From assembly GCA_017938425.1 (NCBI GenBank), contig JAGBBQ010000042.1, positions 1-54,828 on the forward strand: a stretch of 54,828 nucleotides of DNA, written 5' to 3'. This document shows, in pieces, positions 25,220 to 33,833 of the stretch. Within the stretch, counting starts at the first letter, position 1. Every line of letters starts with the position of its first letter. This DNA comes from Clostridia bacterium. Lineage in GTDB: Bacteria; Bacillota; Clostridia; Oscillospirales; CAG-272. A program made the position numbers and the translations under genes. Under the pieces are notes generated by a model. The model made no database searches and was not told the DNA's origin. It saw nothing but the letters and a program-made list of their open reading frames with translations.

Positions 25220-26572
25220 CTACGGATTGCGAAGTCCTTTTGGATAATGGTTTTTGAGCCGCCCTGCAGAGACCTTGCCGCCGCCGAGAGAAAGAGGACC
25301 GTAGAAGACGGCGCAGAAGCCATCCTCCGTATCCGTCCCCAGCTCCTCACCGTGCAGATAGCGCATTGCCTCGCTCTCGCTCAGCGTTGCTTTTCTGAAA
25401 AAGCAGTCTCCGAGCGCAGAGAATAGCTGATGGTGCGGCACGAGCCGTCCCTTTTCCACGCGCCCGAGGCAAACACCGCTTGCGAATACCGCTCTCGGCG
25501 GCACGGTCTGCTCCTTTTTCAGCGCGCAAAGCGTGTCTCCCACGCGGCGGATGTGCATATCCTCGGGAAGGCGAAGCGCCTTCTTTATAAAATCATCGAT
25601 CGCACGTTGCTCCTCTTTTGTCGGGGGAAGGGCCGCATCTTTGTAAAGTATTCTTGGCATATCATCGGTTTTTCTTTGCATCAGAGCAACGAATTGCCCC
25701 TCACCCCTCGAAATATGCGGATAAAATCTTCGACAAAGACGGAGAGGAATATCCTCTGCATTCGCAAGTGCAATGCCGTCCGCGGTCGCAAGCCTTAAGG
25801 CATCGTTTACCTCGGCCAGCCGATAGTCGGGATGCGCGCGCAAAAAACGCACCACGGTCTGTTCGTTTTCCTCGGTCGAGAAGGTGCAGGTGGAGTAGAG
25901 AAGATAGCCGCCGTCGCGAACGCAGCCCGCCGCGTTTTCGAGGATCGAAGCCTGCCTTTCGGCACAGCTTTTCACGCCCTCCTCACTCCATTCGTCGCAC
26001 GCCGCCTCGTTTTTGCGGAACATCCCCTCGCCGGAGCAGGGGGCGTCCACCACCACGGCGTCAAAATAAGCGGAAAACCATTTTTTGCAGTCGCTCGTAT
26101 CCGTGGAGGTAACGACGGCGTTTGTTACGCCGAGCCGCTCGAGATTGCCGACGAGGATCTTAGCGCGCGCGGTCACGTATTCGTTGGAATAGAGCATTCC
26201 CTCCTCGCCGATCGCGGCGGCAAGCTGCGCGCTCTTTCCGCCGGGGGCGGCGCAGAGATCGAGAACGCGCATTCCTTTTTCGAGCGGCAGGGCGTTCACG
26301 GCGCTCATAGCACCGGGATCCTGCACGTAAATACCGCCGCCGTGATGCAGAGGTGAATGACCGATGCGCTCCTCGTCAAAAATATATCCGTCCGCATCGT
26401 AGGAAAGCGGCGTAAGGGGGAAGGGGCAGAGTGCCGCCGCATCCGTATCCTTTGCCTTGATGCGGTTGATGCGCAGAGCGCGCACGGGATCCTTTTCCAT
26501 CGCGAGAAAGAAGGCGTCGGCCTCTGCGCCGAGAAGCGCTTGCATTCGTTTTTTGAAATTTATTGGCAGCAC
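25220..26572 (-). CDS. RsmB/RsmF family rRNA cytosine-C5 methyltransferase
   Basis: A 450-residue SAM-dependent methyltransferase of the NOL1/NOP2/Sun family. SAM motif I is VLDLCAAPGGKS (about 104-115), motif IV VVVDAPCSGEGMFRK with the first catalytic Cys, and motif VI YSTCTFSTEENE with the second. The C-terminal 130 residues resemble the PUA-like extension of RsmF (LGRVEKGRLVPHHQLFSAL). It most likely makes m5C in 16S rRNA. The start is GTG 26572 with AGGAGG eight bases upstream. It lies 19 bases after the GH28 gene on the same strand. Confidence 0.93.
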   Translation of the reverse strand: MLPINFKKRMQALLGAEADAFFLAMEKDPVRALRINRIKAKDTDAAALCPFPLTPLSYDADGYIFDEERIGHSPLHHGGGIYVQDPGAMSAVNALPLEKGMRVLDLCAAPGGKSAQLAAAIGEEGMLYSNEYVTARAKILVGNLERLGVTNAVVTSTDTSDCKKWFSAYFDAVVVDAPCSGEGMFRKNEAACDEWSEEGVKSCAERQASILENAAGCVRDGGYLLYSTCTFSTEENEQTVVRFLRAHPDYRLAEVNDALRLATADGIALANAEDIPLRLCRRFYPHISRGEGQFVALMQRKTDDMPRILYKDAALPPTKEEQRAIDDFIKKALRLPEDMHIRRVGDTLCALKKEQTVPPRAVFASGVCLGRVEKGRLVPHHQLFSALGDCFFRKATLSESEAMRYLHGEELGTDTEDGFCAVFYGPLSLGGGKVSAGRLKNHYPKGLRNP

Positions 26573-26591
26573 GGCCGATCCTCCTTTTTAT

Positions 26592-27791
26592 TTATTCTGT
26601 AACGCTGAATTCTGTGTTGACGTAATCGAGATTTTCGATGTTCTTGATATAAGGCTCTTTGATACCCTTCACGCGTACGTTTTCAAACCGCACGTTTCGA
26701 AAGGGGCTCTCGGGCAAGCCGCAAAGAAAAAGACCGCGCCCGGCCACGGTTTCGGCTGTAATATTCTTAAAGACAATGTTTTCTACCGAAGGAGTTCCTT
26801 CGTTGATCGGCATCCTTTGGTCGGCATCGAAGGTTTCTTGTGCATAAAATCCATCCATATAGATCGCACCTCTGTACCATAGGCAGTCCGTGTGTTCGGT
26901 GCTCTCGTTTTTATGCGTACAGTCCTCATAGACGATATTACGGATATAGCCGCCGCGGCCGCGTGGCGGCTTGATGCTCGCTACGCTGAAGGTGTTTTCA
27001 AAAACGCAGTTTCTGACGGTTACGTTTTCAACGCCGCCGCTCATTTCGCTTCCGATGGCAACGCCGAACCCGCTTGTGAAACGGCAGTTTTCAATCAGAA
27101 TATCCTTGGAGGGAAGACCGCCCCTGCGCCCCTCGGTATCTCGGCCGCATTTGATGGCAATGCAATCATCCTCACTTCCGATCAAACAATCCTGCACTTT
27201 TACTCGGGTGCAGGAATCAAGATCCAAGCCATCTCCGTTAAACATATGACACTGATTGCCATTCTCGTCATATTTTGTATAGATCTGTACGTTCTCGATA
27301 GCAACATCGTTGCAGTAGATCAGATGCAGGCACCAAGCGGGAGATTGACGGATCGTAACTCCGCGGATCACAACGCCCTCTGCGTTTCGGAGGCAAACGG
27401 CTCTGCCGCGTTTGCCGGCGTTTTCGCCTCGCTCGGCCTCGTAAAGCGCCATGCCGCCGCCGTGAATTACGCCTTCGCCGAGGATGCTGATGTTTTTATG
27501 CGGCGCGCTGTCCGTGTTGATCAAGCTTGCATAGCATAACTGCTCTTTTCCCTCGTAGCGATACGTCATCAAGGGAAAATCTCTTGGATCGGTGCTGGCA
27601 TAAAGCTCTGCGCCGGGCATAAAACGAAGTGTCATGTCGCTTTTGAGAAAGAGCGCTCCCGAAAGAAAACGCCCCTTTGGAATTACGACTTCGCCGCCAT
27701 GGGGGCACAGATCAATGGCACGTTGGATTGCTGTCGTTGCGAGCGTTTTTCCATCGGCAATTGCACCGTGATCGGTGACTTGGATTCTCAT
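26592..27791 (-). CDS. GH28 family glycoside hydrolase, polygalacturonase-like
   Basis: A 399-residue right-handed beta-helix enzyme that hydrolyses galacturonan or related pectic oligosaccharides. The GH28 motifs are NGDGLDLDSC (NTD-type), GSEDDCIAIKCG (catalytic Asp pair), FGVAIGSEMSGG (equivalent of GHG) and SIKPPRGRGG (equivalent of RIK). Repeated strand turns (ENVQIYT, QDCLIGS, ENCRFTS, RNCVFEN) follow. It has no signal peptide, so it probably acts on imported oligogalacturonides, such as unsaturated or exo-cleaved products. AGGAGA precedes ATG 27791. A KDPG aldolase gene at 51831 could take the downstream uronate products, though it is unlinked. Confidence 0.92.
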   Translation of the reverse strand: MRIQVTDHGAIADGKTLATTAIQRAIDLCPHGGEVVIPKGRFLSGALFLKSDMTLRFMPGAELYASTDPRDFPLMTYRYEGKEQLCYASLINTDSAPHKNISILGEGVIHGGGMALYEAERGENAGKRGRAVCLRNAEGVVIRGVTIRQSPAWCLHLIYCNDVAIENVQIYTKYDENGNQCHMFNGDGLDLDSCTRVKVQDCLIGSEDDCIAIKCGRDTEGRRGGLPSKDILIENCRFTSGFGVAIGSEMSGGVENVTVRNCVFENTFSVASIKPPRGRGGYIRNIVYEDCTHKNESTEHTDCLWYRGAIYMDGFYAQETFDADQRMPINEGTPSVENIVFKNITAETVAGRGLFLCGLPESPFRNVRFENVRVKGIKEPYIKNIENLDYVNTEFSVTE

Positions 27792-27922
27792 TTTGAACAG
27801 TCTCCTGTTATTTCATTTATAAAAGTATATCATTCCTCGTGCTGTTTGTCAAGAGCACTTTTTGTGCGCGAAGCTGCCTTTTTTTGCTTCTTTTCTGCAC
27901 ATATTTTGGCATTTTTTGTCTG

Positions 27923-27992
27923 ACTCTCTTCTGAGGAGAGTGATTCTCTCCCCGGAAGAGAGTGCACTTCTCTGTTTTGGAGAAGCTTCCGG
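27923..27992. promoter_or_regulatory. Cluster of overlapping inverted repeats
   Basis: There are three structures. ACTCTC (27923-27928) pairs with GAGAGT (27936-27941). CTCTC (27946-27950) pairs with GAGAG (27958-27962). CCGGAAG (27952-27958) pairs with CTTCCGG (27986-27992) around an inner CTTCTC/GAGAAG hairpin. The second and third share bases and exclude each other. The cluster lies between the divergent GH28 and acyl-CoA ligase genes; it may be the GH28 leader or an operator. Confidence 0.55.
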
Positions 27993-28004
27993 GGGGGCAA
28001 AAAC

Positions 28005-28033
28005 TTGACTTTAAAGCCAAAAAGTGGTAAAAT
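28005..28033 (+). promoter_or_regulatory. Promoter of the acyl-CoA ligase gene
   Basis: TTGACT (28005-28010), a 17-bp spacer and TAAAAT (28028-28033), 43 bases before the ATG. Confidence 0.85.
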
Positions 28034-28076
28034 ACACTTGGATGCGCCAAGCGGCGCAAAGAAAGGAAAATACTTT

Positions 28077-29825
28077 ATGGCATTTAAAAACAGAAAAAAG
28101 AACTATCCTCTGTATGAAACTACGAAATTTTCCAATCTGAGAGAGATGACGGAAAACGTCGCGGATCGCTATCCCGACAAGATCGCATTCTCCTATAAAA
28201 AGAACCCCAATGATAAGGAGATCCTGCACTTCACCTACGAGGAGGGCAGGGCCTTCGTCCGCGCGCTTGCCACCGAGTTTCATTCGATGAAGCTGACGGG
28301 CAAGACGGTTGCGATCATCGGCGAGGCGTCTCCCCAGTGGGCGTTCTCCTACTTCGCTCTTATGAGCATGGGCGCGATCACCGTGCCGATCGATAAGGAG
28401 CTTCCCGCGCCCGATATGGCTTCCATTCTCGGCACGGCGGAGTGTACCGCGGTCGTCTATTCCGCGGTAGCGGCAAAGAAGGTATGGGAGGCGAAGGCGT
28501 CCCTTCCTCTTCTTGAAACGATGATCGAGATCGGCGATGCGGTCAGCGAGGGTGCGATCTCGCTTGAGAGCGTGCGCGCTGCGGGTAACGAAAAGTTCCT
28601 CGCCGGCGACAGAAGCTATTACGATTACGAGATCGATAACGACGCGCTGGCATCGATCGTGTTCACCTCCGGTACCACCGGCAAGGGCAAGGGCGTTATG
28701 CTCACCTCGAAGAACATCTGCTCGGATATGGAGCAGGGTATGTATAACTTCCAGATCACCGAGCGTACGATGTGCGTGCTGCCTCCGCATCACACCTTCG
28801 GCTCTACGGTCAACTTCGTCGGCCACTACGCGCAGGGCTGCGAGATCTATATCTCCGCAGGCATCCGTTACATTATGAACGAGCTTGCAGCGTTCAAGCC
28901 CACCCATCTCGTGCTCGTGCCGCTGTTTGTGGAGACCTTCTATAAGCGCATTATGACCGCCATCGAAAAGCAGGGCAAGCTGAAGCTCGTCAAAACGATG
29001 ATCAAGCTCTCGAACGGCCTGCGCCGCGTCGGCATCGACCTTCGCAAGAAGCTCTTCGGCTCGATCCTCAAGAACTTCGGCGGTGAGCTGGAGATGATCA
29101 TCTGCGGCGGTGCGGCGCTCAACCAGGATATCATCGATTTCTTCGAGAGCATCGGCGTCGTGATCCTGAACGGCTACGGCATCACCGAGTGCGCGCCTCT
29201 GATCTCCTGCAACCGTAACGAGTACCGCAAGAAGGGCTCGGTCGGTATGCCCATCATCGGCGGCCACGTGAAGATCGCCGATCCCGACGAAAACGGCGAG
29301 GGCGAGATCTGCTATCAGGGTCCCAACCGTATGATCGGTTATTTCAAGAATGAGGAGGCGACGGCCGCCGCATTTGACGAGGAGGGCTACTTCAGAACGG
29401 GTGACTACGGTAAGGTCGTCACCGAGAAGAACCCCATCAGCGGCCACGAGGATCAGTGGATCTACATCACGGGCCGTCTCAAGAACCTCATCATCTTCTC
29501 CAACGGCAAGAACGTATATCCCGAGGAGATTGAGACCGATATCCAGGGCGTATACGGTGTCGGTGAGGCCGTGGTCTATGCGGGCGAGAGCAAGTCCGAT
29601 CCCTCCAAGGAGATCATCGTAGCCGAGATCTATCCGGATGCCGAGGCGCTTGCGATGCACAATATCACCGATTTTCAGACCTACTTTGAGGATGCGATCA
29701 AGGAGATCAATAAGAAGAACGTCTCCTATAAGCACGTCGGCAAGGTGAAGATCCGCACCGAGGAGTTCCCGAAGAACACCTCGAGAAAGATCACGCGCTT
29801 TGCAATCGATAAGTCCATCGACTGA
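28077..29825 (+). CDS. AMP-dependent synthetase, long-chain acyl-CoA ligase-like
   Basis: A 582-residue adenylate-forming enzyme that activates a carboxylate with ATP and transfers it to CoA. Motifs are FTSGTTGKGKGVMLT (A3), GYGITECAPLIS (A5), FRTGDYGKV (A7) and YITGRLKNLIIFSNGKNVYPEE (A8), with the C-terminal catalytic Lys in FPKNTSRKITR. The layout and N-terminal NLREMTENVADRYPDKIAF fit long-chain fatty acyl-CoA or acyl-ACP ligases. No membrane segment is seen. I chose ATG 28077 with GAAAGGA upstream. It is followed by a hairpin and an M16 peptidase gene. The true acyl substrate is not certain. Confidence 0.9.
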   Translation: MAFKNRKKNYPLYETTKFSNLREMTENVADRYPDKIAFSYKKNPNDKEILHFTYEEGRAFVRALATEFHSMKLTGKTVAIIGEASPQWAFSYFALMSMGAITVPIDKELPAPDMASILGTAECTAVVYSAVAAKKVWEAKASLPLLETMIEIGDAVSEGAISLESVRAAGNEKFLAGDRSYYDYEIDNDALASIVFTSGTTGKGKGVMLTSKNICSDMEQGMYNFQITERTMCVLPPHHTFGSTVNFVGHYAQGCEIYISAGIRYIMNELAAFKPTHLVLVPLFVETFYKRIMTAIEKQGKLKLVKTMIKLSNGLRRVGIDLRKKLFGSILKNFGGELEMIICGGAALNQDIIDFFESIGVVILNGYGITECAPLISCNRNEYRKKGSVGMPIIGGHVKIADPDENGEGEICYQGPNRMIGYFKNEEATAAAFDEEGYFRTGDYGKVVTEKNPISGHEDQWIYITGRLKNLIIFSNGKNVYPEEIETDIQGVYGVGEAVVYAGESKSDPSKEIIVAEIYPDAEALAMHNITDFQTYFEDAIKEINKKNVSYKHVGKVKIRTEEFPKNTSRKITRFAIDKSID

Positions 29826-29835
29826 TCCTTTCACC

Positions 29836-29867
29836 GTCAGCGTTGTGCCCCTTGGCGCAACGCTGAC
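29836..29867 (+). terminator. Hairpin after the acyl-CoA ligase
   Basis: A 14-bp stem with one wobble (29836-29849 with 29854-29867, CCTT loop), followed by an A/T-mixed rather than T-only tail. It is a probable partial terminator before the M16 peptidase gene. Confidence 0.65.
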
Positions 29868-29902
29868 CTATTATTATATTTTAAAAAAGGAGGTAAGTCC
29901 TT

Positions 29903-31186
29903 ATGCGCGAGAGAGAATATATCAGCGACAGCGGTATCAGGGTCTATGCGCTTCCCAACCCCGCGCAGCACGGCTTTTACCTGTCCTTGTTCGTGCGTGC
30001 GGGCAGCATTTACGAAAGTGAGCACGAGAGCGGTATCACGCATTTTCTCGAGCATATCGCGATACGCAATATCCATCACCTGATGGGTGAGGGGCTTTAC
30101 AGGGAGCTTGATAAATACGGTCTGGAGTTCAATGCCTCCACCTTTAACGAGATGGTGCATTTTTATGTCAGCGGTGCGCGGGAGAACTTTGTAAGGGCGG
30201 CCGAGATCCTTTGCCGCGTGTTCTCGCGCATTTCGCTGCCGCGCGCGGAGATCGATCTCGAAAGGATGCGCATCAAGGCGGAGATCCGCGAGGGGGATGA
30301 GAAGAATTCGCTTTCCGCCTTCACGCTCTCCTCCATCTATCCCGACAGTCCTCTGAAAAATCCGATCGTCGGCACGCTGCGCACGGTCTCCGCCATCACG
30401 GGGCGGCGGCTTGAAAAATACAGAGAGAGCATCTTCACGACGGAAAATCTGTTTTTCTACGCCACGGGTGCCGTGGGAGAGGGAGAGCTTGCGGCATTGC
30501 TTTCTCTTCTTCGCGGCTATCACCTGCCGCGCGGCGTAAAGCGCGAGAGCGCGCCCGCGCTCCCCTCCGCCTTTTTGCACCGCGGCGGCGCGGTCTATAT
30601 AAAGAGTGCGGATTTCACGATGCTCCGCTTCAATTTCGATGTGGATATGTCGCGCATCGCGAGCGCGGAGCTGGATCTGCTTTACGATCTTCTTCTCTCG
30701 GGCTACGGCGCGCGCTTCTTTGTCGAGATGAGCGAAAAGCGCGGCCTGTTCTACGATATCAGCGGCGGTATCGACCGTTATAAAAACGCGGGTCTATTCT
30801 ATTTTTCCTTTGAGATCAAGGAGAAGGATGTGGAGGAGGCGATCGCCGTTGTTCTGCAAATTCTCTCTGATTTGAAAACAAATGTTTGCAAAACCGAGGA
30901 TCTTATCAAGGCGCCCTACGTGGATAACGCATATCTTCTCTACGACGACGCAAGGGAATTGAACTTCACGTTTTCTTATGATGCACATATCCTCGAGCTG
31001 CCCTACCGTACGCTCTCCGACCGCGTGGAGGCCTATCGGCGTATCAGCGGCGAGCGGATGCGCGAGGTGGCACGTGCCGTGTTCGACATTGAAAATCTCA
31101 CCCTCACGGTGAAGGGAAGCAAAAAGAAGCTTGACGGCGCCGCTCTCGCGGCCTGTCTGAAAAAGGGGCTTTCCGTATCCGTATGA
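29903..31186 (+). CDS. M16 family zinc peptidase
   Basis: A 427-residue pitrilysin-family protein with the inverted zinc motif HFLEH (HXXEH, about residues 48-52) and a downstream Glu candidate in IKAEIREGDE. The second half (from about 225) is the related non-catalytic domain, with RGLFYDISGGIDRY matching the conserved substrate-binding region. It lacks a signal peptide, so it should be cytosolic, like YmfH/YmxG types, processing small peptides. A strong AGGAGG site precedes ATG 29903. A paired M16 partner, often encoded next door, is not present here. Confidence 0.9.
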   Translation: MREREYISDSGIRVYALPNPAQHGFYLSLFVRAGSIYESEHESGITHFLEHIAIRNIHHLMGEGLYRELDKYGLEFNASTFNEMVHFYVSGARENFVRAAEILCRVFSRISLPRAEIDLERMRIKAEIREGDEKNSLSAFTLSSIYPDSPLKNPIVGTLRTVSAITGRRLEKYRESIFTTENLFFYATGAVGEGELAALLSLLRGYHLPRGVKRESAPALPSAFLHRGGAVYIKSADFTMLRFNFDVDMSRIASAELDLLYDLLLSGYGARFFVEMSEKRGLFYDISGGIDRYKNAGLFYFSFEIKEKDVEEAIAVVLQILSDLKTNVCKTEDLIKAPYVDNAYLLYDDARELNFTFSYDAHILELPYRTLSDRVEAYRRISGERMREVARAVFDIENLTLTVKGSKKKLDGAALAACLKKGLSVSV

Positions 31187-31479
31187 GATCAGAACCTTGG
31201 GGCGAACGGATTTAGAGCAGAAAGCGTCGGCTGATAATCAAGTAAAGCGAATCTGTGCTTGCACAAGTGAGCGAACGAAGATTGCTATTCGACAACTCAC
31301 TTCAGGTGAGTTTATGCAAAGCATCAAAGATGGAATCTTTGTGTCGAATTATAGTACAAGCGAGAAGCGTACAAGCGTACGCTGAGCGAGGAAACGACGG
31401 TAGAATAAAAACATTAATAAAAACGAGGAAAACCATAGGTTTTCGACCTTGATTTCCTCAAATTTGTGCTTGCTATTAA
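31187..31479 (+). other. Hairpin-rich non-coding region, candidate RNA
   Basis: No credible gene is present. There are at least four good stems: AAGTGAG/CTCACTT (31265-31302), which competes with CTCAC/GTGAG (31296-31310); CAAAGAT/ATCTTTG (31325-31341); GCGTAC/GTACGC (31367-31382); and GAAAACC/GGTTTTC (31428-31444), enclosed by GAGGAAA/TTTCCTC. The run ends at a strong terminator. A weak promoter (TTTAGA 31211, GATAAT 31233, 16-bp spacer) could start it. It could be a structured RNA or the remnant of a mobile element. Confidence 0.45.
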
Positions 31480-31517
31480 AGGGGTACTGTGTTTATTTCA
31501 CAATACCCCTGTTTTTT
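31480..31517 (+). terminator. Intrinsic terminator
   Basis: A 12-bp stem with one mismatch (31480-31491 with 31499-31510), then G and six T. It is nearly 300 bases after the M16 stop, so it may belong to the candidate RNA. Confidence 0.85.
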
Positions 31518-31582
31518 ATTCGAGTAAGCCTTGATGCGACAGCCCCCTTTTCTTTACAAAAGATATCATTACTATTTTATTG

Positions 31583-31611
31583 TTGACAAAAAAAATAAAC
31601 TGTGCTATAAT
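31583..31611 (+). promoter_or_regulatory. Consensus promoter of the sugar dehydratase gene
   Basis: TTGACA (31583-31588), a 17-bp spacer and TATAAT (31606-31611), with extended TG: a fully consensus SigA promoter. Confidence 0.93.
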
Positions 31612-31676
31612 TGACAAGGTCCCCTTTTTGCGGGCATTCTTCATTACGCGCGGTCTGCGCTAAAAAAGAGGTTACA

Positions 31677-33608
31677 ATGGATCTTTTTGATTTTTTCAAA
31701 AAGCGTCGTAAGGTGCTCCTGTTTATGATCGACAGCGTGATCTTTGCCGGGATCTACGTGCTGTTCGCGCTATTCCATTCGATCACGGGAACGGTGGCCG
31801 CTCTTGACACGATCGGTTACGTGCTGAGCGGTCTGCTTTTCTACGCTTGCATCTTTTCCTCCCGCCTTCTGTTTATGGTATATTTTAACGTGTGGCGTTA
31901 TGCGAATACGCACGCGTTCCTTATGGTCATCCTGGCGGACTTCTTCGGCGGTCTGCTCGCCGTGACCATCACCGCGCCCTTTGAGGCGACCAATCTGGGC
32001 CTGCAGGGCAGTGTCGGCATCATCACCGGCACCGCGATCATGACGATCCTTTCGCGCCTGGTCTATCAGCAGGGCTACCGCTATTTCCACCGCGGCGGTC
32101 CTCTTCGCAACAAGATCGGCGTTGCCATCGTCGGCGCGGGCACGGTCGGCGCGCTGCTCGCCGAGGAGCTGACCTGCAATGCGCATTCCCACTATTATCC
32201 CCTCTGCTTTATCGACCGCAGCGCGGATAAGATCGGAAACCGCGTGGCAGGCATCAAGGTCTATCCCGAGAGCGAGCAGACCATCGAGCTGATCCGCTCT
32301 TTGCCGGTCGCGGAGATATTCATTGCCGTTCCTTCTCTCACGGGTGAGATGGCCCGCGAGATGCACGAGTTTTACAGTCGGACGGGCTGTAAGGTAAAGC
32401 TTTACGATTTCCCCATCAAGGAGGAGGCGGCGCCGGGCGCTGCGGCGGCGGGGGACCGTCGCGTGCTGCGTCAGATGCGCATCGAGGACCTTCTTTTCCG
32501 AGATTCGCTGAAGGTGAACGATGAGGCGACGAAAGCGTTTTACGCAGGTAAGACCGTGCTCGTCACGGGCGGCGGCGGCTCGATCGGAAGCGAGCTTTGC
32601 CGTCAGATCGCAAAGCTCTCGCCCGCCCGTCTTATCATTTTTGATATCTATGAAAACAACGCCTACGATATTCAGCAGGAGCTCATCCGCCGTCACGGCG
32701 ACAAGCTGAAGCTCTCCGTGGAGATCGGCTCGGTGCGTGAGCGCGCGCGTTTGGAAGCGGTTTTTGCGCATTATCGGCCGGAGATCGTGTTCCATGCCGC
32801 CGCGCATAAGCACGTGCCGCTGATGGAGCACAGCAACCAGGAGGCGATCAAGAACAATTGCCTCGGTACCTACAATACCGCCGATATGGCGGAGAAATAC
32901 GGCGCGAAGAAGTTCATCCTCATTTCCACCGACAAGGCGGTGAACCCCACGAACGTGATGGGCGCGTCCAAGCGCGTGTGCGAAATGATCGTGCAGTGTC
33001 GCCAGGATAGCGAGACCGCGTTTGCCGCCGTACGCTTTGGCAACGTTCTCGGCTCGAACGGCTCGGTCATTCCGCTCTTCCGCAGGCAGATCGAGGCAGG
33101 CGGCCCGATCACGATCACCGACAAGCGTATCATTCGTTACTTTATGACCATTCCCGAGGCCTCGGGACTCGTGATGCAGGCAGGTGCGATGGCAAAGCAC
33201 GGCGAGCTCTTCGTGCTCGATATGGGCAAGCCTGTCCGTATCCTCGATCTTGCCGAAAATATGGTGCGCCTTTCCGGCCTTGTGCCCTACCGCGATATTG
33301 ATATCGTGGAGACGGGGCTTCGTCCCGGCGAGAAGCTCTACGAGGAGCTTCTGATCAAGACCGAGACGCTGGATAAGACCGAAAACAATATGATCTTCAT
33401 CGAGAAGGACACCCCCTACACCCGCGAGGAGGTGGACGCGAAGCTGGATATTCTCCGTGCCGCCATTGAGGCGCATCACGGCGAGATCGGCGCCACAGCG
33501 GTGACCGAGGCGATGAAGCAGGTCGTTCCCACCTTTCATTCCCCCGAAACCGTAAATAAGGCGGCCGCCAAGGCCGCAGAGATGCAGATGGTCTCGAAGG
33601 ACGGCTGA
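31677..33608 (+). CDS. Membrane UDP-sugar 4,6-dehydratase (CapD/PglF/WbpM family)
   Basis: A 643-residue enzyme, probably UDP-GlcNAc 4,6-dehydratase, at an early step of surface polysaccharide or glycoprotein sugar synthesis. Residues 14-125 form about four membrane segments; a first Rossmann domain starts at GAGTVGALLAEE (about 157). The catalytic SDR domain starts at TGGGGSIGSELCRQIA and contains HAAAHKHVPLMEHSN, STDKAVNPTNVMGASKR and RFGNVLGSNGSV, with the MXXXK form of the active site typical of this family. The start is ATG 31677 after AAGAGG. Genes downstream encode a secreted protein and UDP-GlcNAc 2-epimerase. Confidence 0.92.
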   Translation: MDLFDFFKKRRKVLLFMIDSVIFAGIYVLFALFHSITGTVAALDTIGYVLSGLLFYACIFSSRLLFMVYFNVWRYANTHAFLMVILADFFGGLLAVTITAPFEATNLGLQGSVGIITGTAIMTILSRLVYQQGYRYFHRGGPLRNKIGVAIVGAGTVGALLAEELTCNAHSHYYPLCFIDRSADKIGNRVAGIKVYPESEQTIELIRSLPVAEIFIAVPSLTGEMAREMHEFYSRTGCKVKLYDFPIKEEAAPGAAAAGDRRVLRQMRIEDLLFRDSLKVNDEATKAFYAGKTVLVTGGGGSIGSELCRQIAKLSPARLIIFDIYENNAYDIQQELIRRHGDKLKLSVEIGSVRERARLEAVFAHYRPEIVFHAAAHKHVPLMEHSNQEAIKNNCLGTYNTADMAEKYGAKKFILISTDKAVNPTNVMGASKRVCEMIVQCRQDSETAFAAVRFGNVLGSNGSVIPLFRRQIEAGGPITITDKRIIRYFMTIPEASGLVMQAGAMAKHGELFVLDMGKPVRILDLAENMVRLSGLVPYRDIDIVETGLRPGEKLYEELLIKTETLDKTENNMIFIEKDTPYTREEVDAKLDILRAAIEAHHGEIGATAVTEAMKQVVPTFHSPETVNKAAAKAAEMQMVSKDG

Positions 33609-33635
33609 TCCTTTTTCCTCTGCCTTTTCATCTTG

Positions 33636-33668
33636 CCCGCTGCCAATGCTTTTGGCGGCGGGTAATTT
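33636..33668 (+). terminator. Probable terminator after the dehydratase
   Basis: CCCGCTGCCAA (33636-33646) pairs with TTGGCGGCGGG (33651-33661), one wobble, TGCT loop, followed by a short T-run. Confidence 0.7.
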
Positions 33669-33735
33669 TGTGTATGTTGCATATAAAAATATTTATAAAA
33701 TCGTCTTTTTGCCTATGGAAAAACCACGCCTTATA

Positions 33736-33744
33736 TGATATAAT
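33736..33744 (+). promoter_or_regulatory. Extended -10 promoter of the secreted protein gene
   Basis: TGATATAAT at 33736-33744. No good -35 is found at normal spacing. The leader of about 80 bases is AT-rich. Confidence 0.6.
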
Positions 33745-33833
33745 ATACATATAAAATATTATGATGCGCTTGCTGTATCCGGGTATTTTAAAATGGTTTT
33801 TTTATAAAAGTTTTATATACATAGGAGAGTTGT

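Noticed and set aside
28011-29834. A 607-codon minus-strand frame opposite the acyl-CoA ligase
   Set aside because: The plus strand has all adenylation motifs, a promoter and an RBS; the minus product has no known features.
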